Shown: positions 36,118 to 45,458 of the stretch, in pieces
How the letters are laid out: each line of letters opens with the position of its first letter
How positions within the stretch are numbered: the stretch's first letter is position 1
Assembly (NCBI RefSeq): GCF_008180155.1
Contig: NZ_VSZS01000057.1
Coordinates: forward strand, 62,001 to 126,000
Direction: 5' to 3'
Origin: Neoaquamicrobium microcysteis
GTDB lineage: Bacteria; Pseudomonadota; Alphaproteobacteria; Rhizobiales; Rhizobiaceae
Length of the DNA stretch: 64,000 bases
The notes under the pieces: generated by a model
Told to the model about the DNA's origin: nothing
Databases searched by the model: none
What the model saw: only the letters and a program-made list of their open reading frames with translations
Position numbers and translations under genes: made by a program

Positions 36118-36131
36118 GGAATATTCGTTCC
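36118..36131. promoter_or_regulatory. IolR-type operator between iolG and iolC
   Basis: GGAATATTCGTTCC is a perfect GGAA-N6-TTCC palindrome, the reported IolR consensus in Sinorhizobium. It overlaps a -10-like TATTCC (36123-36118) of a leftward iolG promoter with TTGATA (36146-36141) as its -35. A near-match, GGAACCTATGTTTC (36148-36161), overlaps the -10 of a rightward promoter (TTGACG 36135-36140, TTTCAT 36158-36163). One repressor could block both genes. Confidence 0.72.
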
Positions 36132-36226
36132 AGATTGACGTATCAACGGAACCTATGTTTCATGCGCTTCCATACAATGCCGGACCACACGCGTCCAGTT
36201 GGCCACGCAACGCACCGGAGGACAAG

Positions 36227-38149
36227 ATGGCGGAGATTTCGCGCACGCTCGACGTCATCACCATGGGCCGCGTATCCGTCGATCTCTACGGCCAGCAGAT
36301 CGGCACGCGGCTGGAGGATGTCGCATCCTTCGCCAAATCGGTCGGCGGCTGCCCGGCCAACATCGCCATCGGCGCGGCGCGCATGGGGCTTCGCTCGGCG
36401 CTGCTCACCCGGGTCGGCGACGAACAGTTCGGCCGTTTCGTCCGCGAGCAGATGCGGCGCGAAGGCGTCGCCGGGACGGGCATCGTCACCGACCCAGCGC
36501 GGCTGACGGCGCTGGCGATCCTCTCGGTAGAGAACGATCACAGCTTCCCGCTGCTGTTCTACCGCGAGAACTGCGCCGACATGGCGCTCTGCGAGGACGA
36601 CGTCGACGAGGCTTTCATCGCCTCTGCGCGCGCGCTGGTCGTCACCGGCACCCATTTCTCGAAGCCCGGCACGGAGGCGGCCCAGCGCAAGGCGATGCGG
36701 CTGATGAAAGAGGCGGGCGGCAAGGTGGTGCTCGACATCGACTATCGCCCCAATCTGTGGGGATTGGCCGGCCATGATGCCGGCGACAACCGCTACATCG
36801 CGTCCGATGCCGTCTCCGCCAGCATGCGCACGGTGCTTCCCGAATGCGACCTCATCGTCGGGACCGAGGAAGAGGTCATGATCGCGTCGGGCGATCGCGA
36901 TTTAGCGAGCGCACTGAGTACGATCCGCGAGCTTTCCTCGGCAACCATCGTTCTCAAGCGCGGGCCGATGGGCTGCATCGTCTATGACGGGCCTATCCCC
37001 AACGATCTCGAAGACGGCATTGTCGGGCACGGCTTCCCCATCGAGGTTTACAACGTGCTGGGCGCGGGCGACGCTTTCATGTCCGGTTTCCTGCGCGGAT
37101 GGCTGGGCGGCGAAGACCTCGCGACCGCCGCCACATGGGCCAATGCCTGCGGCGCGTTCGCCGTCTCGCGCCTGCTCTGCTCACCCGAAATACCGACATT
37201 CGAGGAGCTGCAGTATTTCCTTGCCAATGGAAGCCCGCACCGGGCGCTGCGCAAGGACGAAGCGCTGAACCACGTCCACTGGGCGACCACTAGGCGAGCG
37301 GATATCCCTTCGCTGATGGCCTTCGCCATCGACCATCGCTCGCAGCTCGAGGATATCGCCGCGAGGGCCGGTGCACCGGCCGATAGAATTGCCGATTTCA
37401 AGGTTCTGGCAGTCAAAGCGGCGGCGAAGGTCGCTGCCCGGCATTCCGGCTGCGGAATGCTGCTGGACGAGCGCCACGGCCGCAAGGCCATGGCCGAGTT
37501 CGCCAACCATCCGCTCGTCTGGCTCGGCCGTCCCGTCGAGCAGCCCGGCTCGCGGCCGCTGCGGTTCGAGTTCTCGCAGGATATCGGTTCGCAGTTGGTG
37601 GAATGGCCGGTCGATCACTGCATCAAGTGCCTGTGCTTCTACCACCCTGACGATCCGGCCGGGCTGAAGGACGAGCAGCAGCAGAAGCTGCGCGCGCTGT
37701 TCGAGGCTTCGCGAAAGATCGGGCGCGAGCTGCTGGTGGAGATCATATCCAGCAGGCACGGAGCTCTTGGGGATGATACCCTGGCCAAGGCCCTGGGCGA
37801 ACTCTATGCGCTCGGCATCAGGCCCGACTGGTGGAAGCTCGAGCCGCAGGCTTCCCCCGCCGCCTGGGACGCGATCGGCAAGGTGATCGGAGACAACGAC
37901 CCACACTGTCGCGGCGTGGTGATGCTGGGGCTGGAAGCGCCTGCCGAGCAGCTGGAGGCAGCCTTCCGCGCCGCCGCCGGCGCGCCAGTGGTGAAAGGCT
38001 TTGCCGTCGGCCGAACGCTCTTCGGCGATGCCGCTGCAAACTGGCTTGCCGGAGACATCGATGACGAGGCGGCGATCTCGGATATGGCTGGCCGTTTCGA
38101 CGCATTGTGCCGAAGCTGGCTTGCCGCGCGCGGTCCGGCGACGGCATAG
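36227..38149 (+). CDS. iolC: 5-dehydro-2-deoxygluconokinase fused to DUF2090 aldolase-like domain
   Basis: A 640-residue bifunctional protein. Residues 1 to about 335 form a PfkB kinase: TMGRVSVDLYGQQIG, SVGGCPANIAIGAARMGLR, and EVYNVLGAGDAFMSGFLRGW with the catalytic Asp. It phosphorylates 2-deoxy-5-keto-gluconate. Residues about 340-640 are DUF2090 (e.g. FAIDHRSQLEDIA, ECAF-like KCLCFYHPDDPAG). It is considered the aldolase step that yields malonate semialdehyde and DHAP. Start ATG 36227 has GGAGG 6 bases upstream. The fusion is usual in Hyphomicrobiales. No separate iolJ is present. Confidence 0.93.
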   Translation: MAEISRTLDVITMGRVSVDLYGQQIGTRLEDVASFAKSVGGCPANIAIGAARMGLRSALLTRVGDEQFGRFVREQMRREGVAGTGIVTDPARLTALAILSVENDHSFPLLFYRENCADMALCEDDVDEAFIASARALVVTGTHFSKPGTEAAQRKAMRLMKEAGGKVVLDIDYRPNLWGLAGHDAGDNRYIASDAVSASMRTVLPECDLIVGTEEEVMIASGDRDLASALSTIRELSSATIVLKRGPMGCIVYDGPIPNDLEDGIVGHGFPIEVYNVLGAGDAFMSGFLRGWLGGEDLATAATWANACGAFAVSRLLCSPEIPTFEELQYFLANGSPHRALRKDEALNHVHWATTRRADIPSLMAFAIDHRSQLEDIAARAGAPADRIADFKVLAVKAAAKVAARHSGCGMLLDERHGRKAMAEFANHPLVWLGRPVEQPGSRPLRFEFSQDIGSQLVEWPVDHCIKCLCFYHPDDPAGLKDEQQQKLRALFEASRKIGRELLVEIISSRHGALGDDTLAKALGELYALGIRPDWWKLEPQASPAAWDAIGKVIGDNDPHCRGVVMLGLEAPAEQLEAAFRAAAGAPVVKGFAVGRTLFGDAAANWLAGDIDDEAAISDMAGRFDALCRSWLAARGPATA

Positions 38150-38170
38150 TCGCAGCCGAGGAGGAGACAC

Positions 38171-40021
38171 ATGACCGCCACCATCAGGCTGACCATGGCG
38201 CAGGCGTTGACGCGCTATCTCGCTGCCCAGAAGACCGCGATCGACGGCGAAACCGTACCGATTTTCGCCGGGGTATGGGCCATCTTCGGCCATGGAAACG
38301 TCGCCGGCCTTGGCGAGGCGCTGTGGCATGTCAGCGACGAGCTGCCGACCTATCGCGCCCATAACGAGCAGGCCATGACCCATGCGGCGATCGCCTTCGC
38401 CAAGGCAAGCTTCCGCCGCCGGATGATGGCCGCCACGACCTCCATCGGCCCCGGCGCGACCAATCTCGTGACAGCGGCAGCGCTTGCCCACGTCAACCGG
38501 CTGCCGCTGCTGCTGCTTCCGGGCGACGTGTTCGCCAGCCGCATCCCCGATCCCGTGCTTCAGCAGGTCGAGGATTTCGGAGACGGCACCGTATCGGCCA
38601 ATGATTGTCTGCGCCCTGTGTCGCGCTATTTCGACCGCATCACGAGGCCCGAGCAGATCGTGCCCGCCATGGCGCGCGCCATGCAGGTGCTGACCGACCC
38701 GGCCGATTGCGGGCCGGTTACGCTCGCCCTTTGCCAGGACGTGCAGGCCGAGGCCTACGATTATCCGGAAACTTTCTTCGAGGAGCGTATCTGGACCCCG
38801 CGGCGTCCACGTCCCGACAGCGGCGAACTGGGGCGGGCGCTCGATGCCCTCAAGGCGGCAAGGAACCCGCTGATCGTCGCCGGCGGCGGCGTGCTCTACT
38901 CGCAGGCCAGCGCCGCATTGGCGGCTTTCGCGGAAGCGACGGGAACACCCGTCTGCGAGACGCAGGGCGGCAAGTCGGCATTGCCGGACGACCACCCTCT
39001 CAACATGGGCGCTGTCGGCGTGACCGGCACGTCGGCCGCAAACAGTCTGGCGCAGGAAGCCGACCTCATCCTTGCCGTCGGCACGCGCCTTCAGGATTTC
39101 ACCACAGGCTCGTGGGCCTTGTTCCAAAACGGCGACAAGAAGATCGTCGGCCTCAACGTCCAGCCCTTCGACGCAGGCAAGCACCGCGCGCTGCCGCTGG
39201 TGGCCGACGCGCGGGAGGGGCTGGCGGAACTCTCGTCTGCCCTCGGTGGCTGGCGCACGCCAGCGGCCTGGACCGACGATGCCAAGGCGGGGAAAACCTC
39301 CTGGAGGCGCGATGCCGACCAAGCGCTCGCGGCCACCAACGCCGCGCTACCCTCGGACGCGCAGGTCATCGGCGCAGTCCAGCGGGCGCTTGGCTCCGAT
39401 GTCACGCTGCTGCATGCGGCAGGCGGCCTGCCGGGCGAACTGCACAAATTGTGGCGGGCAGGCGCGCCCGGCTCATACCATGCCGAATACGGCTATTCGA
39501 CCATGGGGTACGAGATCGCGGGCGGCCTCGGCGTGAAGCTGGCGAAACCGGATGGCGAGGTCGTCGTGATGCTGGGCGATGGCTCCTACCTGATGCTCAA
39601 TTCCGAGATCGCCACCTCGGTCATGCTCGGCGTGAAGCTGACCATAGTGCTGCTCGACAATCGCGGTTTCGGCTGCATCAACCGCCTCCAGCGCGCCACA
39701 GGTGGCGAGAGCTTCAACAACCTGCTGGAGCACACGCGCCACGAAACGCTGCCACAGATCGACTTCGCGGCCCATGCCGCGAGCCTCGGCGCGATTGCGG
39801 TGAAGGTCGCGTCGATTGCCGAACTGGAAGGTGCGCTGGAAAAGGCGAAAGGCAACGACCGCACCACGGTCATCGTCATCGACACCGACCCGCTCGCGTC
39901 TACCGAGGCGGGCGGCTACTGGTGGGATGTCGCCGTGCCGGAAGTGAGCGAACGCGCGGAAGTGCTGGAGAAACGCCGCGCCTACGAGGACGCGGTGAAG
40001 CTGCAAAGGCTGGGAGACTGA
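38171..40021 (+). CDS. iolD: 3D-(3,5/4)-trihydroxycyclohexane-1,2-dione hydrolase
   Basis: ThDP-dependent enzyme that opens the ring of the diketo-inositol to 5-deoxy-glucuronate. The 616-residue protein has the ThDP Glu region THAAIAFAKASFRRR, the central domain, and the cofactor motif MLGDGSYLMLNSEIATSVML followed by VLLDNRGFGCINRLQ (about 468-500). Start ATG 38171 has GGAGGAG upstream. It is followed by iolE after a 4-base gap. Confidence 0.95.
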   Translation: MTATIRLTMAQALTRYLAAQKTAIDGETVPIFAGVWAIFGHGNVAGLGEALWHVSDELPTYRAHNEQAMTHAAIAFAKASFRRRMMAATTSIGPGATNLVTAAALAHVNRLPLLLLPGDVFASRIPDPVLQQVEDFGDGTVSANDCLRPVSRYFDRITRPEQIVPAMARAMQVLTDPADCGPVTLALCQDVQAEAYDYPETFFEERIWTPRRPRPDSGELGRALDALKAARNPLIVAGGGVLYSQASAALAAFAEATGTPVCETQGGKSALPDDHPLNMGAVGVTGTSAANSLAQEADLILAVGTRLQDFTTGSWALFQNGDKKIVGLNVQPFDAGKHRALPLVADAREGLAELSSALGGWRTPAAWTDDAKAGKTSWRRDADQALAATNAALPSDAQVIGAVQRALGSDVTLLHAAGGLPGELHKLWRAGAPGSYHAEYGYSTMGYEIAGGLGVKLAKPDGEVVVMLGDGSYLMLNSEIATSVMLGVKLTIVLLDNRGFGCINRLQRATGGESFNNLLEHTRHETLPQIDFAAHAASLGAIAVKVASIAELEGALEKAKGNDRTTVIVIDTDPLASTEAGGYWWDVAVPEVSERAEVLEKRRAYEDAVKLQRLGD

Positions 40022-40025
40022 CTGA

Positions 40026-40910
40026 ATGATCCGCATCGGCGCCAACCCTATCGGCTGGTCGAACGACGACATGATCGAGATCGGCGGCGACATACCGCTG
40101 GAACGGTGCCTGGCCGAGGCGAAGGCCGCCGGCTTCGAGGGCATGGAATTGGGCAACAAGTTTCCCCGCCGCGCTGAAAGCCTGAGACCGGTCCTCGACG
40201 CTCATGGGCTGGCCCTGGTAGGCGGCTGGTATTCGACGGAGCTGCTTCGCCGGGACGTGCAGGCGGAGCTGGAAGCGGCGCGCGACCACGCATCGCTCCT
40301 CAAGGCGATGGGCTGCTCGGTCTTCATCGCAGCCGAAACGTCCAACGCCATCCATTCCGACAGGTCGCTGCCGCTGTCCGCACGTCTCGTTCTGGCTAAA
40401 GACGAGTGGACGGGTTTTGGACAGCGCTACAGCGCGTTCGCGGCAGCCATTCTGGACGAGTACGGGCTGCGCGTCGTCTACCATCACCATATGGGAACCT
40501 GCGTGCAGACCGAAGCCGAGATCGACCGCTTCACGGAGGTGACGGACGACGCGGTTCACCTGCTGCTCGACACCGGCCATGCGACATGGGGCGGGGCCGA
40601 TCCGGCGCGCCTCGCCCGCCACTATCGCGACCGCATCAGTCACGTTCACTGCAAGGATATCCGCGAGGAGGTGATGTGGCGTTCCAACCGCGAGGACTGG
40701 TCGTTTCTCAATTCCGTCCTCGAAGGGGTCTATACCGTGCCTGGCGACGGCATGATCGACTATGTACGGGTGCTGAAGGAACTGAGCGGCTATTCCGGCT
40801 GGGTTGTCGTCGAAGCCGAGCAGGACCCGAAAAAGGCGGAGCCCGCCGCCTATGCGAAGCTCGGGCACGCCAACGTCTCCCGGTTCCTGGCTGAGGCGGG
40901 TCTGTCATGA
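40026..40910 (+). CDS. iolE: Myo-inosose-2 dehydratase
   Basis: Dehydrates scyllo-inosose to 3D-(3,5/4)-trihydroxycyclohexane-1,2-dione. The 294-residue TIM-barrel (xylose isomerase-like) protein has IGANPIGWSNDDMIEIGGD at the start, FEGMELGNKFPR, VYHHHMGTCVQTEAEIDR, LLLDTGHATWGGADP and the metal ligand HVHCKDIREE. The stop overlaps the next small gene by four bases. Confidence 0.95.
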   Translation: MIRIGANPIGWSNDDMIEIGGDIPLERCLAEAKAAGFEGMELGNKFPRRAESLRPVLDAHGLALVGGWYSTELLRRDVQAELEAARDHASLLKAMGCSVFIAAETSNAIHSDRSLPLSARLVLAKDEWTGFGQRYSAFAAAILDEYGLRVVYHHHMGTCVQTEAEIDRFTEVTDDAVHLLLDTGHATWGGADPARLARHYRDRISHVHCKDIREEVMWRSNREDWSFLNSVLEGVYTVPGDGMIDYVRVLKELSGYSGWVVVEAEQDPKKAEPAAYAKLGHANVSRFLAEAGLS

Positions 40911-41092
40911 AGGGCGGCGAAGACTTCTTCCGCCCGCTGTGGATCCGGGCACTGATCGTCGCTGCCTGTGCCGGCTGGGCCGTGCTGGAATGGATCAACG
41001 GCCAGACTGGCTGGGCGATGATGGCTGGCGCGGCCACAGCCTATGGCGTCTGGAGCTTCCTGATCGCCTACGAGCCGCCGAAGCAGGATTAG
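40907..41092 (+). CDS. Small membrane protein between iolE and iolB
   Basis: A 61-residue protein with two hydrophobic segments (about 12-30 LWIRALIVAACAGWAVLEW, 35-53 GWAMMAGAATAYGVWSFLI) and a polar C-terminus ending PPKQD. It resembles small DUF3329-type proteins with an aromatic-rich second helix. The ATGA overlap with iolE and a 4-base gap to iolB indicate translation as part of the iol operon. No function is known. It could assist an inositol transporter or simply be a conserved membrane adjunct. Confidence 0.7.
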   Translation: MKGGEDFFRPLWIRALIVAACAGWAVLEWINGQTGWAMMAGAATAYGVWSFLIAYEPPKQD

Positions 41093-41096
41093 CACG

Positions 41097-41906
41097 ATGT
41101 CGAAACTGCAAATCAAACCGCAGGGAAAATCAGGCCGCGTCATCGCGGTGACACCGGAAAGCGCAGGCTGGACCTATGTCGGCTTCGAGCTCTTCAGGCT
41201 GGCGCCGGGCGAAACAGTCGAAGCCGTGACTGGCGGACGTGAAGCCTGCCTCGTATTCGTGACCGGCAAGGGCGAAGCCTCGGTCGCGGGCGAGGATTTC
41301 GGCACGCTCGGCGACCGCATGTCGCCCTTCGAGGGTAAGCCGTGGTCTCTCTATGTGCCGCAGGAGTCGCGCTGGTCGATCACCGCGACCACGCCGCTGG
41401 AACTGGCCGTGTGCACGGCACCGGGGCTAGGCGGCAAGCTGCCTCCACGCGTGATCGCGCCGGACATGCTCGGCCAGGAAGTGCGCGGCAAGGGCACCAA
41501 CACCCGCCATGTCACCAATATCCTGCCTGAAGGCGAGCCGGCGGATTCGCTGCTGGTGGTGGAAGTCATCACGCCGGGCGGCCATACGTCGAGCTATCCG
41601 CCCCACAAGCACGACAGGGACGACCTGCCGCGCGAGTCCCATCTCGAGGAAACCTACTACCATCGGCTCGACCCGCAGCAGGGTTTCGCCTTCCAGCGCG
41701 TCTACACCGACGCCGACGACCACGGCGTGCGCGAGCTGGACGAGGTGATGGCGGTCGAGGACGGCGACGTGGTGCTGGTGCCGAAGGGTTATCACCCCTG
41801 CGCCGCCTGCCACGGCTATGACCTCTATTATCTAAACGTCATGGCAGGTCCGCAGCGCACGTGGAAGTTCCACAATGCGCCCGAGCATGAGTGGCTGTTG
41901 AAGTAG
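41097..41906 (+). CDS. iolB: 5-deoxy-glucuronate isomerase
   Basis: Isomerises 5-deoxy-glucuronate to 2-deoxy-5-keto-gluconate, the IolC substrate. The 269-residue bicupin protein has AGWTYVGFELFRLAPGE, the metal-binding PPHKHDRDDLP and HLEETYYHRLDPQQGFAFQR, GDVVLVPKGYHPC, and LYYLNVMAGPQRTWKF. It is the last gene of the cluster and converges on ccoP, with a 77-base GC-rich gap. Confidence 0.95.
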   Translation: MSKLQIKPQGKSGRVIAVTPESAGWTYVGFELFRLAPGETVEAVTGGREACLVFVTGKGEASVAGEDFGTLGDRMSPFEGKPWSLYVPQESRWSITATTPLELAVCTAPGLGGKLPPRVIAPDMLGQEVRGKGTNTRHVTNILPEGEPADSLLVVEVITPGGHTSSYPPHKHDRDDLPRESHLEETYYHRLDPQQGFAFQRVYTDADDHGVRELDEVMAVEDGDVVLVPKGYHPCAACHGYDLYYLNVMAGPQRTWKFHNAPEHEWLLK

Positions 41907-41951
41907 TCGCGTCCGCGACGAGGCCGGGCCCGGCGTCGCTGCCAGGCCCGA

Positions 41952-41969
41952 CCCGTCCGCTCCGACGGG
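41952..41969. terminator. GC hairpin between iolB and ccoP
   Basis: A 6-bp stem CCCGTC/GACGGG around CGCTCC, in a very GC-rich convergent gap. No T-tract on either side, so rho-independent termination is doubtful. It may serve both convergent transcripts. Confidence 0.35.
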
Positions 41970-41983
41970 GCCCGAGAGGGGGC

Positions 41984-42838
41984 CTACTGGCCGCCGCCGA
42001 GCGAATGGACATAGACCGTCAGTTCCTTCACGGTCGTGTCGCCGAGGCGCTCCGCCCAGGCCGGCATAACGCCATGCTGCGGGGCGCGGATTTGCGCGGC
42101 GATCGCCTCCACACTCGAGCCGTAGAGCCAGATCGCGTCTGTCAGGTCGGGTGCGCCCAGTTCGGGGTCGCCCTTTCCGGCCTCGCCATGGCATGAGGCG
42201 CAATTGTCGGCGAAGATTTGCGCGCCGGGCTCCGAACCGTCGCCCTCGCCAGAAAGCGCGAGCACATGGGCGGTGACGGCGCTCACCTGCTGCCGGTCGA
42301 GCATGTCGGCAAAGGCCGGCATCTGCGAGAAACGCGTCTCGCCGTCGCCTGCGAAGCGCACACCATGGGCGATGGAGATGCGTATGTTTTCAGGCGTCCC
42401 GCCCCAAAGCCATTCGTCATCGTTGAGGTTGGGATAACCCGGGGACCCGGAGGCGCCCGAACCGTGACACTGCACGCAGTTAACCCTGAAGGCGGCAGCG
42501 CCGGCGGAGGTGGCGAACTGGCGCAGCCCATCGTCGGCCAGGATGTCCTCCACCGGCAGTTCGGCGATCCGCGCGACATATCCGGCTTTGCCGTCCTCGA
42601 TCGCGCCGAGTTCGCTGCGCAGGTCGGCGCGGCTCGAATAGCCGAGAAATCCGGTTGTCGCGGACGAGATCATCGGCCATGCGGGATAGGCCACTGTATA
42701 GGCCAGCGCCCACACGATGGTCGCGTAGAACGTCCAAAGCCACCATCGCGGCATCGGGTTGTCGAGCTCTCTTATTCCGTCCCACTCGTGCCCCGTCGTC
42801 TCGACGCCGCTGGTCTCGTCGATCTGTCTCTCGCTCAT
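41984..42838 (-). CDS. ccoP: cbb3 oxidase diheme cytochrome c subunit CcoP (FixP)
   Basis: Membrane-anchored cytochrome of 284 residues, one helix (about 30-55, PRWWLWTFYATIVWALAYTV), and two c-heme sites: CVQCH at about 120-124 and CASCH at about 212-216, with downstream Met ligands. The opening DETSGVETTGHEWDGIRELDNP is typical of CcoP. It is last of ccoNOQP; the start is one base after the ccoQ stop. Confidence 0.95.
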   Translation of the reverse strand: MSERQIDETSGVETTGHEWDGIRELDNPMPRWWLWTFYATIVWALAYTVAYPAWPMISSATTGFLGYSSRADLRSELGAIEDGKAGYVARIAELPVEDILADDGLRQFATSAGAAAFRVNCVQCHGSGASGSPGYPNLNDDEWLWGGTPENIRISIAHGVRFAGDGETRFSQMPAFADMLDRQQVSAVTAHVLALSGEGDGSEPGAQIFADNCASCHGEAGKGDPELGAPDLTDAIWLYGSSVEAIAAQIRAPQHGVMPAWAERLGDTTVKELTVYVHSLGGGQ

Positions 42839-42839
42839 G

Positions 42840-42992
42840 TCATTCGTCCTCGAGGGGAATACGGGCGGCGTTGTCGGCCTGCTTCCGGCTGCCCGGCCGG
42901 AAGGCGAAGATCACGACACCAATGAAAAACAGGGTCATCGCCAGCAGCGCCCACGAATCGGCGAACTGGCGCAGCGCGGTATAGGTTTCCAT
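42840..42992 (-). CDS. ccoQ: cbb3 oxidase subunit CcoQ (FixQ)
   Basis: A 50-residue single-helix protein: METYTALRQFADSWALLAM then an IGVVIFAFRPGSR segment and a polar tail ending PLEDE. The Y-x-x-L-R-x-FADSW opening is typical of CcoQ, which stabilises the oxidase. It is between ccoO and ccoP; 9 bases separate it from ccoO. Confidence 0.93.
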   Translation of the reverse strand: METYTALRQFADSWALLAMTLFFIGVVIFAFRPGSRKQADNAARIPLEDE

Positions 42993-43001
42993 CGCGCCCT
43001 C

Positions 43002-43733
43002 CTATCGGTAGCCGGCGGCTTCGTCGTAGGTCGAGAAGTCGACCAGCGTGCCGAGCATCTGGAGATACGCAACCAGCGCGTCCATTTCGGTCAGCCGCGC
43101 CGGGTCGCCGTCGAAGTCGCCGAGCTTTGCCTTGGGGTAGCGCGCCTCCACGCCGGAAGTGTCCGCATTGGGGTCCGCCTGCGCCTTGAGGTCGGCGACG
43201 GCGTTTTCCACCATCTCGTCGGTGTAGGGCACGCCCACGCGCTGCTGCGCCACCAGGTGCGTTCCGAAATTGCGGGTGTCGAGCGGCGTATCCTTCAGGA
43301 AGGCGTAGCTCGGCATCACCGATTCCGGCACCACCGAGCGCGGCTCGATCATGTGCTGGACGTGCCATTCGTTCGAATAGCGGTCGCCCACGCGGGCAAG
43401 GTCCGGTCCGGTTCGCTTCGAACCCCACTGGAACGGGTGGTCGTACATCGATTCAGCCGCAAGGCTGTAATGCCCGTAGCGCTCGACCTCGTCGCGGAAA
43501 GGCCGGATCATCTGGCTGTGGCACACGTAGCAGCCCTCGCGGATGTAAACGTTGCGCCCGGCCAGCTCGAGCGGAGAGTAGGGCCGCATGCCTTCCACCT
43601 TCTCGATGGTGTTCTCGAGGTAGAACAGCGGCGCGATCTCGACGATGCCGCCTATCGTGACGACGAAAAGAGAACCGGCCAGAAGCAGCGTTGCATTCTT
43701 TTCGATGATCTTGTGCTTGTCCATCAAAGCCAT
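43002..43733 (-). CDS. ccoO: cbb3 oxidase monoheme cytochrome c subunit CcoO (FixO)
   Basis: A 243-residue membrane-anchored cytochrome c. The anchor helix is about 12-32 ([20 protein letters not shown]). The heme site is [20 protein letters not shown] (CxxCH about 67-71) and the ligand Met is in [10 protein letters not shown]. It carries electrons from CcoP to CcoN. Start ATG 43733 (ATG 43724, MDKHK, is also possible). It follows ccoN by 12 bases. Confidence 0.95.
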   Translation of the reverse strand: MALMDKHKIIEKNATLLLAGSLFVVTIGGIVEIAPLFYLENTIEKVEGMRPYSPLELAGRNVYIREGCYVCHSQMIRPFRDEVERYGHYSLAAESMYDHPFQWGSKRTGPDLARVGDRYSNEWHVQHMIEPRSVVPESVMPSYAFLKDTPLDTRNFGTHLVAQQRVGVPYTDEMVENAVADLKAQADPNADTSGVEARYPKAKLGDFDGDPARLTEMDALVAYLQMLGTLVDFSTYDEAAGYR

Positions 43734-43745
43734 GTCTGGAAGTCC

Positions 43746-45362
43746 TTATTCGGCCGGCTTCAGGGCGGGTTGGAAGGAGGCGCCGCCGATCGGGTCCTCC
43801 TCGCGCTGATGGCCCAGGATGGTCATCGTTATGTTGAAGGTCATGACCAGCGCGCCCGCCAGATAGAGCGCCCCGCCAAACGCGCGCATCACGTAGTAGG
43901 GGAACATGGCGGCGACGGTTTCGGCGAAGGAGTAGACCAGGAAGCCCTGCGCGTCGTACTCGCGCCACATCAGGCCCTGCATGATGCCCGACACCCACAT
44001 CACGGCCGCGTAGATGACGATGCCGATCATCGCCAGCCAGAAGTGCCAGATGACGAGACGGTCGGAGTAGAGCCGGGCCCGGCCCCACAGCTTCGGCACC
44101 ATGTGATAGATCGCTGCGAATGAAATCAGCCCCACCCAGCCGAGCGCGCCCGAATGCACATGCCCGATGGTCCAGTCGGTGTAGTGGCTGAGCGAATTGA
44201 CCGCCTTGATCGACATGACCGGGCCTTCGAAGGTCGACATGCCGTAGAAGGCGATTGCGGCCACCATCATGCGGATGATCGGGTCGGTGCGGATCTTGTC
44301 CCATGCGCCCGATAGCGTCATCAGGCCGTTTATCATGCCGCCCCAGGAGGGCATCCACAGCATGATCGAGAACACCATGCCCAGGGTCTGCGCCCAGTCG
44401 GGCAGCGCGGTGTAGTGCAGGTGGTGCGGACCGGCCCAGATGTAGAGGAAGATCAGCGCCCAGAAGTGGATGATCGACAGGCGGTAGGAATAGACCGGAC
44501 GATCGGCCTGCTTGGGCACGAAGTAGTACATCATGCCCAGAAAGCCCGCCGTCAGGAAGAAGCCGACGGCGTTGTGGCCGTACCACCACTGGGTCAGTGC
44601 GTCCTGCACGCCGGAGAACGCGGAGTAGGAGCGCGAGCCCAGCAGCGACACCGGCATCGCCAGATTGTTCACCACATGCAGCATCGCGATGGTCACGATG
44701 AAGGCGAGGTAGAACCAGTTGGCGACGTAGATATGCGGTTCCTTGCGCTTGAGGATCGTGCCGAGGAACACCACGAGATAGGCGACCCAGACGAGCGTCA
44801 GCCAGATGTCGACATACCATTCGGGCTCGGCATATTCACGGCTCTGGGTGATGCCGAGGAGGTAGCCCGTCGCCGCCATGACGATGAAGAGCTGGTAGCC
44901 CCAAAAGACGAACCAGACGAGATCGCCGCCGAAGAGCCGCGCCCGGCTGGTGCGCTGCACGACATAGAGCGACGTCGCGATCAGCGCATTGCCGCCGAAT
45001 GCGAACACGACCGCCGATGTGTGCAGCGGCCTCACGCGCCCGAAATTCAGCCACGGCTCGATGTTGAGGTCGGGCCAGGCGAGCTGCAGCGCGACGACCA
45101 CTCCGACGAGCAGCCCCACCACGGCCCAGAACATTGTCGCGATCGCGCCGTAGCGCACCGGCTCGTCCATGTATGAGGCCGGGTCGGCGGGCGCGGCAGG
45201 GGCGAAACTCGTTCGGCGCATCAGGATGACGGCGAACGCTGAAAGCGTGAAGAACAGCACCCACATATGCTGCCTGAACGGCGCGTCGACGCCGAAGGCA
45301 GCGCCGACAAGGGCGACGAAGGCGAACAGGCCGACGCCGATGATTGCAGCTCCAAATCTCAT
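43746..45362 (-). CDS. ccoN: cbb3 oxidase catalytic subunit CcoN (FixN)
   Basis: The heme-copper catalytic subunit that reduces oxygen at low concentrations. The 538-residue, about 12-helix protein has [61 protein letters not shown], the copper-heme ligands [15 protein letters not shown], and the [15 protein letters not shown] histidines. Start ATG 45362 ([11 protein letters not shown]); longer in-frame readings cross the regulatory region and are not used. It heads ccoNOQP with a FixK/FNR box about 100 bases upstream, shared with divergent hemN. Confidence 0.96.
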   Translation of the reverse strand: MRFGAAIIGVGLFAFVALVGAAFGVDAPFRQHMWVLFFTLSAFAVILMRRTSFAPAAPADPASYMDEPVRYGAIATMFWAVVGLLVGVVVALQLAWPDLNIEPWLNFGRVRPLHTSAVVFAFGGNALIATSLYVVQRTSRARLFGGDLVWFVFWGYQLFIVMAATGYLLGITQSREYAEPEWYVDIWLTLVWVAYLVVFLGTILKRKEPHIYVANWFYLAFIVTIAMLHVVNNLAMPVSLLGSRSYSAFSGVQDALTQWWYGHNAVGFFLTAGFLGMMYYFVPKQADRPVYSYRLSIIHFWALIFLYIWAGPHHLHYTALPDWAQTLGMVFSIMLWMPSWGGMINGLMTLSGAWDKIRTDPIIRMMVAAIAFYGMSTFEGPVMSIKAVNSLSHYTDWTIGHVHSGALGWVGLISFAAIYHMVPKLWGRARLYSDRLVIWHFWLAMIGIVIYAAVMWVSGIMQGLMWREYDAQGFLVYSFAETVAAMFPYYVMRAFGGALYLAGALVMTFNITMTILGHQREEDPIGGASFQPALKPAE

Positions 45363-45458
45363 TCCCTCAACCCCCGTCGGCGGCATCAACGCAGCGCAGC
45401 GGCCGAAACCGCGCACTGCTTCGGTTGCTAGCCATCTATCGCAGGCCGGTTGGACGCC

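Noticed and set aside
36133-36146. TTGACGTATCAA in the iol promoter as a third FixK/FNR box
   Set aside because: The half-sites are spaced by four bases instead of six, so it does not fit the consensus; it is better read as the two promoters' -35 elements.
37181-39322. A 713-codon minus-strand frame across iolC and iolD
   Set aside because: Antisense shadow of two firmly identified genes with strong motifs; its translation is low-complexity and has no recognisable fold.
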